From positions 1-49,944 of the forward strand of contig JBOFIR010000073.1 in NCBI GenBank assembly GCA_051650265.1: 49,944 bases of DNA. The letters run 5' to 3'. Source of the stretch: JBOFEH01 sp051650265. GTDB lineage: Bacteria; Bacillota; Clostridia; Lachnospirales; Cellulosilyticaceae. Shown here one piece after another: positions 42,026-49,853 of this stretch. Position numbers and translations under genes: made by a program. The notes under the pieces were generated by a model. It was given only the letters and a program-made list of their open reading frames with translations, was not told where the DNA came from and did not search any database. How positions within the stretch are numbered: the first letter of the stretch is position 1; each line of letters opens with the position of its first letter.

Positions 42026-42889
42026 ATGAAAATCCAAGAGGTATTAGGTAAAGAAGTATTGGTATTTGATGGGGCGATGGGGACGATGCTTATGGCACAT
42101 GGTATGGCAAGAGGCACATGTTCAGCAGTGTATACGATGACCCACCCTGGATTAGTGCAGCGCATTCATGAGGCTTATCTCAGTGCAGGTGCGCAGCTAC
42201 TTAAGACCAATACCTTTCGGGCAAATCGTTATGCACTCGCAGAAAGTGGGTATACGCCCACTGCTGTGATCACAGAAGCCGTGAGAATCGCCCGGGCGGC
42301 ATGTCATGCGACGGGGTGTCAGGCATATATTGCATTAGATATCGGCATGAGTGGCAAGTCAATAGGTGGGCTAGATGGCGTAAGTACTGCATCACTCGCA
42401 CAGTGCTTCAAGGAGCAAGTCGAGGCAGGCATCGAGGCTGGATGTGATTTGATCTTATGTGAGACATTCATGAGCACGCAAGAGTTGGTGATTGCTATAG
42501 AGGCAGTCCGAACAGTTACGGATATGCCACTTTTTTGCACGATGAGCTTTGATGAAAAAGGACAAACGTATTATGGCGAGACGATCCAGCAGATGATAGA
42601 GATCTTGAATGATCTGCCGGTAGATGCAATAGGTGTCAATTGTAGTGTAGACCCTATGCACTTAGGTGCGTTGGTAGAGATATTACTACGCAAGGCAAGA
42701 AGGCCTGTGATTGCAATGCCAAATGCAGGTATGCCTCAAGTAGAGGGAGCATGCTTACATTATCCTGTGGGGGCATACGCATTTGGTGAGCAGATGGGTG
42801 AATTTGTAAGGCAAGGTGTGAAGGTAGTAGGTGGTTGCTGTGGGACTACACCGGAATATATTCATAATATGGTAAAGAAAATAAGATGA
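42026..42889 (+). CDS. Homocysteine S-methyltransferase domain protein
   Basis: A 287-residue protein equal to the N-terminal barrel of methionine synthase (MetH) or to BHMT/MmuM. Motifs: VLVFDGAMGTML near residue 12, LLKTNTFRANRYAL near 58, VNCS near 194 and GGCCGTTPEYI near 269 hold the three zinc Cys ligands. No pterin-, cobalamin- or SAM-binding domains follow. It could be one piece of a split MetH or a SMM/other-donor enzyme; proximity to metF favours the first. Confidence 0.92.
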   Translation: MKIQEVLGKEVLVFDGAMGTMLMAHGMARGTCSAVYTMTHPGLVQRIHEAYLSAGAQLLKTNTFRANRYALAESGYTPTAVITEAVRIARAACHATGCQAYIALDIGMSGKSIGGLDGVSTASLAQCFKEQVEAGIEAGCDLILCETFMSTQELVIAIEAVRTVTDMPLFCTMSFDEKGQTYYGETIQQMIEILNDLPVDAIGVNCSVDPMHLGALVEILLRKARRPVIAMPNAGMPQVEGACLHYPVGAYAFGEQMGEFVRQGVKVVGGCCGTTPEYIHNMVKKIR

Positions 42890-42951
42890 ATATGAAGTTG
42901 ATATTGAAAAAACCCTAACACGATGCTATGATAACTAGTAATTAAAACTAT

Positions 42952-42986
42952 ATAATTAGAATAAAAATAAAATATATTCTAATTAT
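42952..42986 (+). terminator. Inverted repeat, possible terminator of the met operon
   Basis: ATAATTAGAAT (42952-42962) and ATTCTAATTAT (42976-42986) are perfectly inverted with a 13-nt AT loop. No strong T-run follows, so terminator function is uncertain. Confidence 0.4.
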
Positions 42987-43039
42987 TGCGTTTGCCAGAA
43001 AACTGGTATAAGTTATTAGTAGAGATAGGAGATTGAAAG

Positions 43040-43888
43040 ATGAAAAAAATAGCTCTGATTACAGATAGCGCTTCAGATTTGCCACAAGAAGTTCAAGAAA
43101 AATATGATGTTTTTATGTTACACTTTCAGATTGTTTACCCAGATATGACTTACAAAGATCAAGTAGAAATTACTTCAAAGGAAGTACTTGCAGCAATTGA
43201 AGAGAAACGTCCAACGACTTCACTCCCAGCACTTGAGGAAATTCATCAGACTTTTGAGCAGATTAAAGCACAAGGATACGAGAAAGTACTGGCGATTACC
43301 ATTTCTAGTGGTTTGTCGGGCTGTCATAACGCTGTGCAAATGGTGGCCGATGAATATTCTGACCTCTCGAGTCATATCTATGATTCAAGAACCATTTCGC
43401 TCGGAGAGACTTGCCTTGTCCAAAAAGCAGGTGAACTGATTGAGGCTGGGTATGAAGATCTTGAAGAAATTGTTAAGGTGCTTGATGGGGTAAGAAGCCG
43501 TCAGCATATATTCTTTATGGTAGATACACTCAAGTATCTTGTAGCAGGAGGCCGTATTGGAAGAGTATCGGGGATGCTCGGTGGTGTGCTTAATCTCAAG
43601 CCTATTATTACAGTTGCAGATGACGGTGTGTATGTGACGCAGTCAAAGGTAAGGGGAACTCAAAAGGCATTAGCCAAGGTTGTAGAAGAAGCAAAGGGGA
43701 TTCTAGATGTACACAAATGCAAAGTCTATATGATCCATGGGGATGGAGAAAAGGGGACAAAGCATATCTATGACTTACTTAAAGAAGAATCAAATATTGA
43801 AGAAATAGGTATGTATGACTGGATTAGTCCAGTTGCATGTGTCCATACTGGTCCTGGGTTTATCGGTCTTCTTTTACAGGAGGTATAG
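43040..43888 (+). CDS. DegV family fatty-acid-binding protein
   Basis: A 282-residue DegV protein; the family binds fatty acids and includes the FakB carriers. Motifs: ALITDSASDLP at the N-terminus, RPTTSLPALEEIHQTFEQIKAQGYEKVLAITISSGLSGCHNAVQM near 55, a DSRTISLGETCLVQKAGELIEAG segment near 115 and LKYLVAGGRIGRVSGMLGGVLNLKPII near 170. No fakA gene is seen. AGGAG lies before ATG 43040. The GGDEF gene follows after 19 bases. Confidence 0.93.
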   Translation: MKKIALITDSASDLPQEVQEKYDVFMLHFQIVYPDMTYKDQVEITSKEVLAAIEEKRPTTSLPALEEIHQTFEQIKAQGYEKVLAITISSGLSGCHNAVQMVADEYSDLSSHIYDSRTISLGETCLVQKAGELIEAGYEDLEEIVKVLDGVRSRQHIFFMVDTLKYLVAGGRIGRVSGMLGGVLNLKPIITVADDGVYVTQSKVRGTQKALAKVVEEAKGILDVHKCKVYMIHGDGEKGTKHIYDLLKEESNIEEIGMYDWISPVACVHTGPGFIGLLLQEV

Positions 43889-43907
43889 AAGAAGAGGGGG
43901 ATTTGGT

Positions 43908-44951
43908 GTGAATGAAGTGGGGGCAATACAATACTTGATGATTGAGCAGCTTGAAATGCAACTTCAACAGCAAAGAGGAATGATTTGGGTATTAGGAGAG
44001 ATCATGAAGGTCGCGAATAATATTGGGTCACTCAAGGCGCTGATGAAAGTCATTACAGATATGCTCATGGGAGTAACAGGGGTAAATACTTGTTATCTAT
44101 GGGCTTATGACGGGGATGCGGAAGGCATTAAGGTTTACTTAAGAAGTACACGGGACCAAAATGAATTTATGGAGCTTGACAAGGAGAAGATCCCATCAGA
44201 GATTCGGACAATTGGGGGCACATATATGTTTCCAAAAGAAGAAATCAAGGCACCACTGATTGAGGGGAATCCTATTCCTAGTTCAAGGCTTGCAGTGCCA
44301 TTGATAGATTTTAATGACAATAGTAGGTTAGGGGTACTGGTACTTGAACATGACGAACCAGAATTCTTTAATCAAAATACAATCATCTTTTTTGAGACAT
44401 TAGCTATTTTTATTGCATCCAATACACGGAACTCAAGATTATTTGAATCTGTTACACAACAGTCAGAGATTGATCCGCTTACAAGAACATACAATCGTAG
44501 GATACTAACCAAAGTGACCCATGAACTTATGGATGAACCTAAGAATATGTCTGTGGCAGTTATTGATACAGATAACTTCAAGAAGGTGAATGATACCTTT
44601 GGACATATCAAGGGAGATGAAGTGCTTCAAACTATCGCACATACCGCCAAAACCTATCTCAAGGAGAAAGGTGGAAAAGTGGTGAGGTATGGTGGGGATG
44701 AATTTGTACTTATCTTACCCACTTCATTAGAGGAAAGTATGACCATCTTTGAGGCATTCCAAAAGCAGGTACCACAGCTTGATATTGTCAAAACATTGGG
44801 GTTGCCTGTGTCTATTACGATGGGTGTATGTGCGTATCCAGAGCTCACAAAGGAGCCTCATCGCTTGGTGGTAGCAGCTGACAATGCACTCATTAGAGGA
44901 AAGAGTCAGGGTAAAAATCGCATTATTGTTGCAGAGGAAGAGGACTTTTAA
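43908..44951 (+). CDS. GAF-like and GGDEF domain protein, putative diguanylate cyclase
   Basis: A 347-residue protein. Residues 1-30 are a helix; about 35-175 look like a GAF-type sensor (VTGVNTCYLWAYDGDAEGIKVYLRSTRDQ, then RLAVPLIDFNDNSRLGVLVLEHDEPEFFN). The GGDEF domain follows, with DPLTRTYNRR, DTDNFKKVNDTFGHIKGDEVL and the active-site GGDEF at residues 262-266. The residues where an RxxD inhibitory site would lie read KEKG, so product inhibition is probably absent. GTG 43908 with GAGGGGG upstream is chosen; an ATG at 43815 is inside degV. Co-transcribed with degV. Confidence 0.92.
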   Translation: MNEVGAIQYLMIEQLEMQLQQQRGMIWVLGEIMKVANNIGSLKALMKVITDMLMGVTGVNTCYLWAYDGDAEGIKVYLRSTRDQNEFMELDKEKIPSEIRTIGGTYMFPKEEIKAPLIEGNPIPSSRLAVPLIDFNDNSRLGVLVLEHDEPEFFNQNTIIFFETLAIFIASNTRNSRLFESVTQQSEIDPLTRTYNRRILTKVTHELMDEPKNMSVAVIDTDNFKKVNDTFGHIKGDEVLQTIAHTAKTYLKEKGGKVVRYGGDEFVLILPTSLEESMTIFEAFQKQVPQLDIVKTLGLPVSITMGVCAYPELTKEPHRLVVAADNALIRGKSQGKNRIIVAEEEDF

Positions 44952-44977
44952 GGGCAAGGGAAACCTTGTCTTTTTTT
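44951..44977 (+). terminator. Intrinsic terminator after the GGDEF gene
   Basis: GGCAAGG and CCTTGTC pair around a GAAA loop, followed by seven T residues. The 245 bases to the next gene (44978-45222) are AT-rich with no feature I can support. Confidence 0.8.
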
Positions 44978-45222
44978 GTAAATAATTTTTGGAAAATAAA
45001 AAAAACAATACGATTTGATGTAGCATACTTTGTGACATTTTAGGACAAAAATAATCATGAAAATGTATAAACATCCGAATTTCTCTTGGTAATGTTTACA
45101 AACAGCTAGTGAAAGTGGTAAAGTAGGGAGTAGTATGCTGATTTTTTGGTAGAAAGTACATAATATCGCGTTGGATTATCCAAAATAATAATAATGCCCA
45201 AATGTATAAAGGAGCGTGTATC

Positions 45223-46383
45223 ATGAAAAAACCAGTACGAGTAATGAGTGTATTTGGCACAAGACCGGAAGCGGTCAAAATGGCACCATTGGTAAAAGAA
45301 CTTGAACAAATGGAAGGCATTGAAAGCATTGTGTGTGTCACTGCACAGCACCGTGAGATGCTAGACCAAGTTTTAGATATATTTGAGATTAAACCAGAGT
45401 ATGATCTGGACATCATGAAGCAAAGACAGACGCTTACAGGGATCACTACAAGAGTTCTAGAGGGTATGGAAAAAGTTCTAGAAGAAGCAAAACCAGATAT
45501 TGTCCTTGTACATGGTGACACAACGACTTCTTTTGTAGCAGGACTTGCTGCATTTTATCAGCAAATTCAGGTAGGGCATGTAGAAGCTGGGCTACGTACA
45601 TACAATCGCTATGAGCCATTCCCAGAAGAGATGAATCGTAAGCTTACAGGTTCGCTTGCAAACCTACACTTCTCACCAACACCAGTATCAAAAGGAAATC
45701 TTCTAAGAGAAGCGGTTGATGAGAAAGATATTTTCGTAACAGGAAACACTGTGATTGATGCTTTAAAGACAACAATTACAGAAGACTATACATTCACAGT
45801 AGAAACACTTAATCAAATTGATTATGATGCAAAACGCGTGATTACAATGACAGCGCACCGTAGAGAAAATCTTGGGGAGCCACTTCGCCAAATTTGTGAG
45901 GCAGTAAGAGAGGTGGTAGACCAGTTTGAAGATGTAGAGGTGGTGTATGCAGTACACAAGAACCCTGCAGTAAGAGAAGTGGTAGAAGCAATTCTTGGGG
46001 ATGTGGAACGCGTACATCTTGTAGAGCCACTAGATATCAAAGATATGCATAACCTAATGAAGCGTTCATACCTTGTTCTTACAGATTCAGGCGGCTTACA
46101 AGAAGAGGTACCATCACTTGGGAAACCAGTGCTTGTTCTTCGTAATGTGACAGAGCGCCCAGAGGGTGTAGAAGCAGGTACACTCAAACTGGCGGGTGTA
46201 GAAAAACAAACGATTTATGATATGACAGCTGAGTTACTTACAAATAAAGAACTTTATGCACAGATGGCACAAGCTAAAAATCCATTTGGCGATGGAGAGG
46301 CATCTCGTCGTATTGGCGAAGCAATTCTCTATGCTTTTGGACATACAAGCGAAAGACCAGAGGAATATTGTTACAAACAATAG
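45223..46383 (+). CDS. wecB: UDP-N-acetylglucosamine 2-epimerase (non-hydrolysing)
   Basis: A 386-residue enzyme interconverting UDP-GlcNAc and UDP-ManNAc for wall polymer linkage units. Motifs: SVFGTRPEAVKMAPLVKEL at the N-terminus, VCVTAQHREMLDQVLDIFEI, VLVHGDTTTSFVAGLAAFYQ, VGHVEAGLRTYNRYEPFPEEMNR and DSGGLQEEVPSLGKPVLVLRNVTERPEG. ATG 45223 follows AAAGGAG. It directly precedes the ATP synthase genes, a neighbourhood common in Clostridia. Confidence 0.97.
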   Translation: MKKPVRVMSVFGTRPEAVKMAPLVKELEQMEGIESIVCVTAQHREMLDQVLDIFEIKPEYDLDIMKQRQTLTGITTRVLEGMEKVLEEAKPDIVLVHGDTTTSFVAGLAAFYQQIQVGHVEAGLRTYNRYEPFPEEMNRKLTGSLANLHFSPTPVSKGNLLREAVDEKDIFVTGNTVIDALKTTITEDYTFTVETLNQIDYDAKRVITMTAHRRENLGEPLRQICEAVREVVDQFEDVEVVYAVHKNPAVREVVEAILGDVERVHLVEPLDIKDMHNLMKRSYLVLTDSGGLQEEVPSLGKPVLVLRNVTERPEGVEAGTLKLAGVEKQTIYDMTAELLTNKELYAQMAQAKNPFGDGEASRRIGEAILYAFGHTSERPEEYCYKQ

Positions 46384-46397
46384 AAAAGAGGTGCAGT

Positions 46398-46628
46398 TTG
46401 GATAAGAAAAGAAGCTGGATCCCAGCACTTGGCCTACTAAACCAAGTAGGTATTTCTATGCTTGTACCGATTTTTGGATGCATGCTCCTTGGCGGACTGA
46501 TTGATAACGCCACGGGGCATGCGCCGCTATGGCTTCTGATCTTTACGGTGTTAGGCGTAGGCGCAGCATTTAGAAACATGTTTTATATTATTACGAAAGA
46601 AGCGAAGAAAGGGAAAAAAGATGAATAA
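46398..46628 (+). CDS. AtpZ/AtpI family protein
   Basis: A 76-residue protein with two membrane helices (LLNQVGISMLVPIFGCMLLGGLIDNATG and WLLIFTVLGVGAAFRNMFYII), the pattern of the AtpZ/AtpI-like proteins that precede F-ATPase operons. It starts at TTG 46398 with GAGGTG upstream and starts 14 bases after the wecB stop. The next gene overlaps its stop. Members have been proposed to aid Mg2+ or Ca2+ uptake or c-ring assembly; direct role unknown. Confidence 0.75.
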   Translation: MDKKRSWIPALGLLNQVGISMLVPIFGCMLLGGLIDNATGHAPLWLLIFTVLGVGAAFRNMFYIITKEAKKGKKDE

Positions 46629-46989
46629 AGCATATCTGAAACAAAATAGCATGATTTTAACAATGATAGGCTTTACACTCCTTGTTTATGCCCTGGGTAT
46701 CTTCTTCGTGACGGACCTTATGGCGTGGACGATTGGGATTGCATTAGGACTTATCATTGCAGTGCTCAAGCTACGTGTGATGACACTTACAATCACAAAG
46801 GCACTTGATATGCCAGAAAATAAGGCAAAAAGCTATACGCAAAAACATTATATGCTCCGATATTTATTAACGGGCCTTATACTTGTTATTGCAGTCCTCA
46901 CTCCAGGAATCAACACGGTGGGTGTATTTGTAGGACTACTATCTATGAAAATAGGTGCGTATATGCAGCTCTATGTAGGAAATCATTAG
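46621..46989 (+). CDS. atpI: ATP synthase subunit I (AtpI)
   Basis: A 122-residue membrane protein with four helices, thought to help c-ring assembly. It is lipophilic, with LKQNSMILTMIGFTLLVYALGIFFVTD and a Lys/Tyr-rich loop (MPENKAKSYTQKHYMLRYL) before the last helices. Starts at ATG 46621, overlapping the preceding gene by eight bases. It fits the ATP synthase I family by position and topology rather than by strong motifs. Confidence 0.75.
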   Translation: MNKAYLKQNSMILTMIGFTLLVYALGIFFVTDLMAWTIGIALGLIIAVLKLRVMTLTITKALDMPENKAKSYTQKHYMLRYLLTGLILVIAVLTPGINTVGVFVGLLSMKIGAYMQLYVGNH

Positions 46990-47018
46990 AACTTTATATT
47001 TTCAACAAATGTAATGTG

Positions 47019-47061
47019 TATAATGAACAATTGTTTTCGGCGACAAGAGACAAGCGTCTCT
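47019..47061 (+). promoter_or_regulatory. -10-like box and small hairpin in front of atpB
   Basis: TATAAT (47019-47024) lacks a good -35. AGAGAC (47046-47051) pairs with GTCTCT (47056-47061), followed by four T residues. It may be an internal promoter or an attenuator in the 112-base gap between atpI and atpB. Confidence 0.35.
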
Positions 47062-47101
47062 TTTGCATATAGACATCTTGAAGGGAAAGGAGAGTGCGTA
47101 G

Positions 47102-47797
47102 GTGGATAATTTAGATTTTGGTATCCATACGGTCGTCAAGTTATTTGAGGTCGATGGACAAGTATATGGGTTAACAACAACGCATATCAACACATTTCTT
47201 GTAATGGCTGCATTAATTATTTTTGCACTCGTTGTAAGAATGAAGCTTAAAAACTTCAAAGCTGTACCAGATACGAATTTTCAAGTAATAGTTGAAGCTG
47301 CGGTAGACATGCTTAACAACTTTACAAGTAGTACAATGGGTGAGAAAAACAGTAGATTTTCTTACTTCTATGGTCCTATGTTTTTATTCATCTTGTTATC
47401 AAACTTAACAGGATTAATTGGACTAAGACCACCTACTGCGGATATTGCAACAACATTTGCATTATCTTTAACTACATTTTTCATGATCCACTGGTATGGA
47501 GTAAGAGCCAAAGGCGCAAGCTATTTCAAAGGTTTCTTAGAGCCAATGCCATTTTTACTACCACTTAATATTATTGGAGAACTTGCCAACCCAGTATCAT
47601 TAGGTTTTCGTTTGTTCGGTAATATTCTTGGAGGAACAATCATCATGGGCTTATACTATGCGATGATGCCTATTTGGGCAAAGATTGGTCTACCATCAAT
47701 ATTCCACTTGTACTTTGACATCTTTGCAGGTGCTCTTCAAACACTGATCTTTGTGATGCTCAGCATGACATTTGTATCAAGTGCGATGGATGAGTAA
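47102..47797 (+). CDS. atpB: ATP synthase F0 subunit a
   Basis: A 231-residue subunit a, which forms the ion half-channels against the c-ring. Five to six helices, with NIIGELANPVSLGFRLFGNILGGTIIMGLYYAMM containing the essential Arg (FRLFGN) near residue 177. It begins at GTG 47102 with AGGAGAG upstream. SNLTGLIGLRPPTADIATTFALSLTTF is also typical. Confidence 0.96.
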   Translation: MDNLDFGIHTVVKLFEVDGQVYGLTTTHINTFLVMAALIIFALVVRMKLKNFKAVPDTNFQVIVEAAVDMLNNFTSSTMGEKNSRFSYFYGPMFLFILLSNLTGLIGLRPPTADIATTFALSLTTFFMIHWYGVRAKGASYFKGFLEPMPFLLPLNIIGELANPVSLGFRLFGNILGGTIIMGLYYAMMPIWAKIGLPSIFHLYFDIFAGALQTLIFVMLSMTFVSSAMDE

Positions 47798-47814
47798 AGA
47801 AAAGAGGTGAAGTG

Positions 47815-48357
47815 ATGTCAGGATATTTAGATTTATTGTTTGGATGGATGGGAAATGTTGATCCTAAAGCACTAGTCTTAGCATTCTCAGCAATTGGTGC
47901 GGGGCTTGCCATGATCGCAGGTATTGGACCTGGTATCGGGCAGGGATTTGCAGCAGGTAAAGCAGCTGAGGCTATGGGTAAAAATCCAAAAGATGGCGGT
48001 AAACCAGCGACACTTGTGATGCTTCTTGGAGCAGCCGTAGCTGAGACATCTGGGATTTTCTCATTAGTTATTGCAATTGTTATGCTATTTGCAAACCCAC
48101 TTGTAACAAAGCCAGGTGTAGGTCTTGTCTTAGCATGTTCAGCAATTGGTGCAGGACTTGCCATGATCGCAGGTATTGGACCTGGTATCGGTCAAGGTTA
48201 TGCAGCAGGTAAAGCAGCTGAAGCAGTAGGTAAAAGACCTAAGCTTCAAAGTACAGTAGTAAGAACGATGTTACTAGGGCAAGCAGTAGCACAAACAACA
48301 GGGATTTACGCTTTAATTATTGCCTTGTTATTACTATTCGTAAACTTATTTAGTTAA
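47815..48357 (+). CDS. atpE1: Fused two-hairpin ATP synthase subunit c (V-type-like, single carboxylate)
   Basis: A 180-residue protein made of two c-subunit hairpins in tandem. Hairpin 1 has GPGIGQGFAAGKAAEAMG (Gln 43) and AAVAETSGIF with Glu 77. Hairpin 2 has GPGIGQGYAAGKAAEAVG (Gln 127) but AVAQTTGIY, where Gln 160 replaces the carboxylate. It therefore offers one ion site for four helices, as in V-type c subunits and in c1 of Acetobacterium woodii. ATG 47815 is preferred, with AAGAGGTG five bases upstream; GTG 47812 is directly adjacent. It is followed 44 bases later by a normal c gene. Confidence 0.94.
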   Translation: MSGYLDLLFGWMGNVDPKALVLAFSAIGAGLAMIAGIGPGIGQGFAAGKAAEAMGKNPKDGGKPATLVMLLGAAVAETSGIFSLVIAIVMLFANPLVTKPGVGLVLACSAIGAGLAMIAGIGPGIGQGYAAGKAAEAVGKRPKLQSTVVRTMLLGQAVAQTTGIYALIIALLLLFVNLFS

Positions 48358-48401
48358 AAAAATCAAAAACTTAGATTTTTATTTTAAGGAGGAATTTTAA
48401 A

Positions 48402-48692
48402 ATGGAACCAAATACACAAATCGATGGAAAAGCATTAATTTTAGCATGTTCAGCAATTGGTGCAGGTCTTGCAATGATCGCAGGTATCGGACCTGGTATT
48501 GGACAAGGTTACGCAGCAGGTAAAGGTGCTGAAGCAGTTGGTCGTCAACCAGAAGCACAATCAGACGTAGTAAGAACAATGCTTCTTGGAGCAGCGGTAG
48601 CTGAAACAACAGGTATCTATGGTCTTATCGTAGCTATCATTCTTTTATTCGCTAACCCACTTATCACAAAATACATGTCTTTAATCGGTTAA
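48402..48692 (+). CDS. atpE2: ATP synthase F0 subunit c, Na+ type
   Basis: A 96-residue two-helix c subunit. Helix 1 has GIGPGIGQG (Gln 35) and helix 2 AAVAETTGIYGL with Glu 68, Thr 69 and Tyr 73, the Na+-coordinating set seen in Ilyobacter and A. woodii (with Thr in place of Ser). The loop GRQPEAQSDVVRTM is the conserved F1-contact. A strong AAGGAGG nine bases before the ATG suggests high translation. The stoichiometry with atpE1 cannot be told. Confidence 0.97.
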   Translation: MEPNTQIDGKALILACSAIGAGLAMIAGIGPGIGQGYAAGKGAEAVGRQPEAQSDVVRTMLLGAAVAETTGIYGLIVAIILLFANPLITKYMSLIG

Positions 48693-48741
48693 TCAATTTT
48701 AGAATGAAGTAAGATAGACATAGAAAGGAGGGACTTTCCCT

Positions 48742-49299
48742 TTGAGTGCAACATTTACAACGCTATTAACAGCAGCACCAGAACCGAGTAAAATTATTGA
48801 ATTCTCTATGGTAACTGTATGGGATTGGGCAATCCAAGTTTTTGCACTACTTTTTATCATTTGGATTTTAAGTAAAATCTTATTCAAGCCAGTGACTGAG
48901 TTTTTAGAAAAACGTAAAGCCATGATCGCAGGTGAGATTAATGAGGCAACTACAGCAAAAAATGATGCAGCAGCATTAAAAGTACAATACCAAGAGAAAA
49001 TTGCTCATATCGAAGATGAAGCGAATGCGATTCTAAAAGAAGCAAGAGCAAAAGCTTTAGTGCGCGAAGAACAAATCATCGCAGCAGCTAAAGAAGAAGC
49101 GGATACTATAAAAGTAAAAGCAATGCAAGATATCAAGTTAGAAGAAGAACGTGTAAAGGCTCAAATGAAAGAAGAAATGATCGAAGTAGCAAGCCTTATG
49201 GCAAGCAAATTTGTATCAACTTCTATGGATGAGTCAAAACAACATCAATTAATTGATGAAATCATTACAGAGATGGGGGATGTACAGTGGCTCAATTAG
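48742..49299 (+). CDS. atpF: ATP synthase F0 subunit b
   Basis: A 185-residue stator subunit. One N-terminal membrane helix (VTVWDWAIQVFALLFIIWILSKILF) and a long alpha-helical coiled coil rich in Ala, Glu and Lys that binds F1 delta. Start TTG 48742 has AAAGGAGGG at good spacing; there is no better in-frame ATG before the membrane helix except at residue 23. The end overlaps atpH by 13 bases. Confidence 0.93.
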   Translation: MSATFTTLLTAAPEPSKIIEFSMVTVWDWAIQVFALLFIIWILSKILFKPVTEFLEKRKAMIAGEINEATTAKNDAAALKVQYQEKIAHIEDEANAILKEARAKALVREEQIIAAAKEEADTIKVKAMQDIKLEEERVKAQMKEEMIEVASLMASKFVSTSMDESKQHQLIDEIITEMGDVQWLN

Positions 49300-49832
49300 T
49301 AACGAAACGTTATGCTACTGCCCTCTTTGATATTGCCAATGAACAAGGGGCAATGAAAAGTTTTGAGGACCAAGTGAAAACAATGAAAGAAGTACTTGAA
49401 AATGAAAAGGACTTTTTCACACTGCTTTCACACCCAAGTATTTTACAAGCTGAAAAAATACAAGTGGTAGAAAATATTTTTGATGGTAGAGTAGCGGAAG
49501 AACTCGTAGGACTATTAGTACTCATTATCAAAAAAGGTCGTCAGGATTTGATATTAGATATATTTGAAACATTTTTAACGATGGCAAAAGCAGACAGAGG
49601 TGTAATTCTTGCCGCTGTAACTTCTGCCGTACCTTTAAAAGATGAACAATTAGCGCAAATTAAAGCAAACATTGAGAAAAACACAGGTAAGACAATTGAG
49701 TTAGAAGCAGCAGTAGATAGCTCACTTATTGGTGGTATGATCATTAAAGTTGGCGACAAAGTTGTAGATGGTAGCGTTCGCGGTAAGCTAAGCGGACTCA
49801 AAACACAACTGAATAATTTGCGACTTGCATAA
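49287..49832 (+). CDS. atpH: ATP synthase F1 subunit delta
   Basis: A 181-residue delta subunit (OSCP-like). TKRYATALFDIANEQGAMKSFEDQVKTMKEVL at the N-terminus, SHPSILQAEKIQVVENIF in the middle and the family C-terminal SSLIGGMIIKVGDKVVDGSVRGKLSGLKTQL are clear. GTG 49287 is the start, inside atpF, with GGGGG upstream, so translation is coupled to atpF. Confidence 0.96.
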   Translation: MAQLVTKRYATALFDIANEQGAMKSFEDQVKTMKEVLENEKDFFTLLSHPSILQAEKIQVVENIFDGRVAEELVGLLVLIIKKGRQDLILDIFETFLTMAKADRGVILAAVTSAVPLKDEQLAQIKANIEKNTGKTIELEAAVDSSLIGGMIIKVGDKVVDGSVRGKLSGLKTQLNNLRLA

Positions 49833-49853
49833 AAAAGGGGTGTACCAAGGCAA

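Noticed and set aside
45001..45080. Rex- or FNR-like half sites (TTGTGAC and GGACAA) upstream of wecB
   Set aside because: Spacing and symmetry do not match either consensus.
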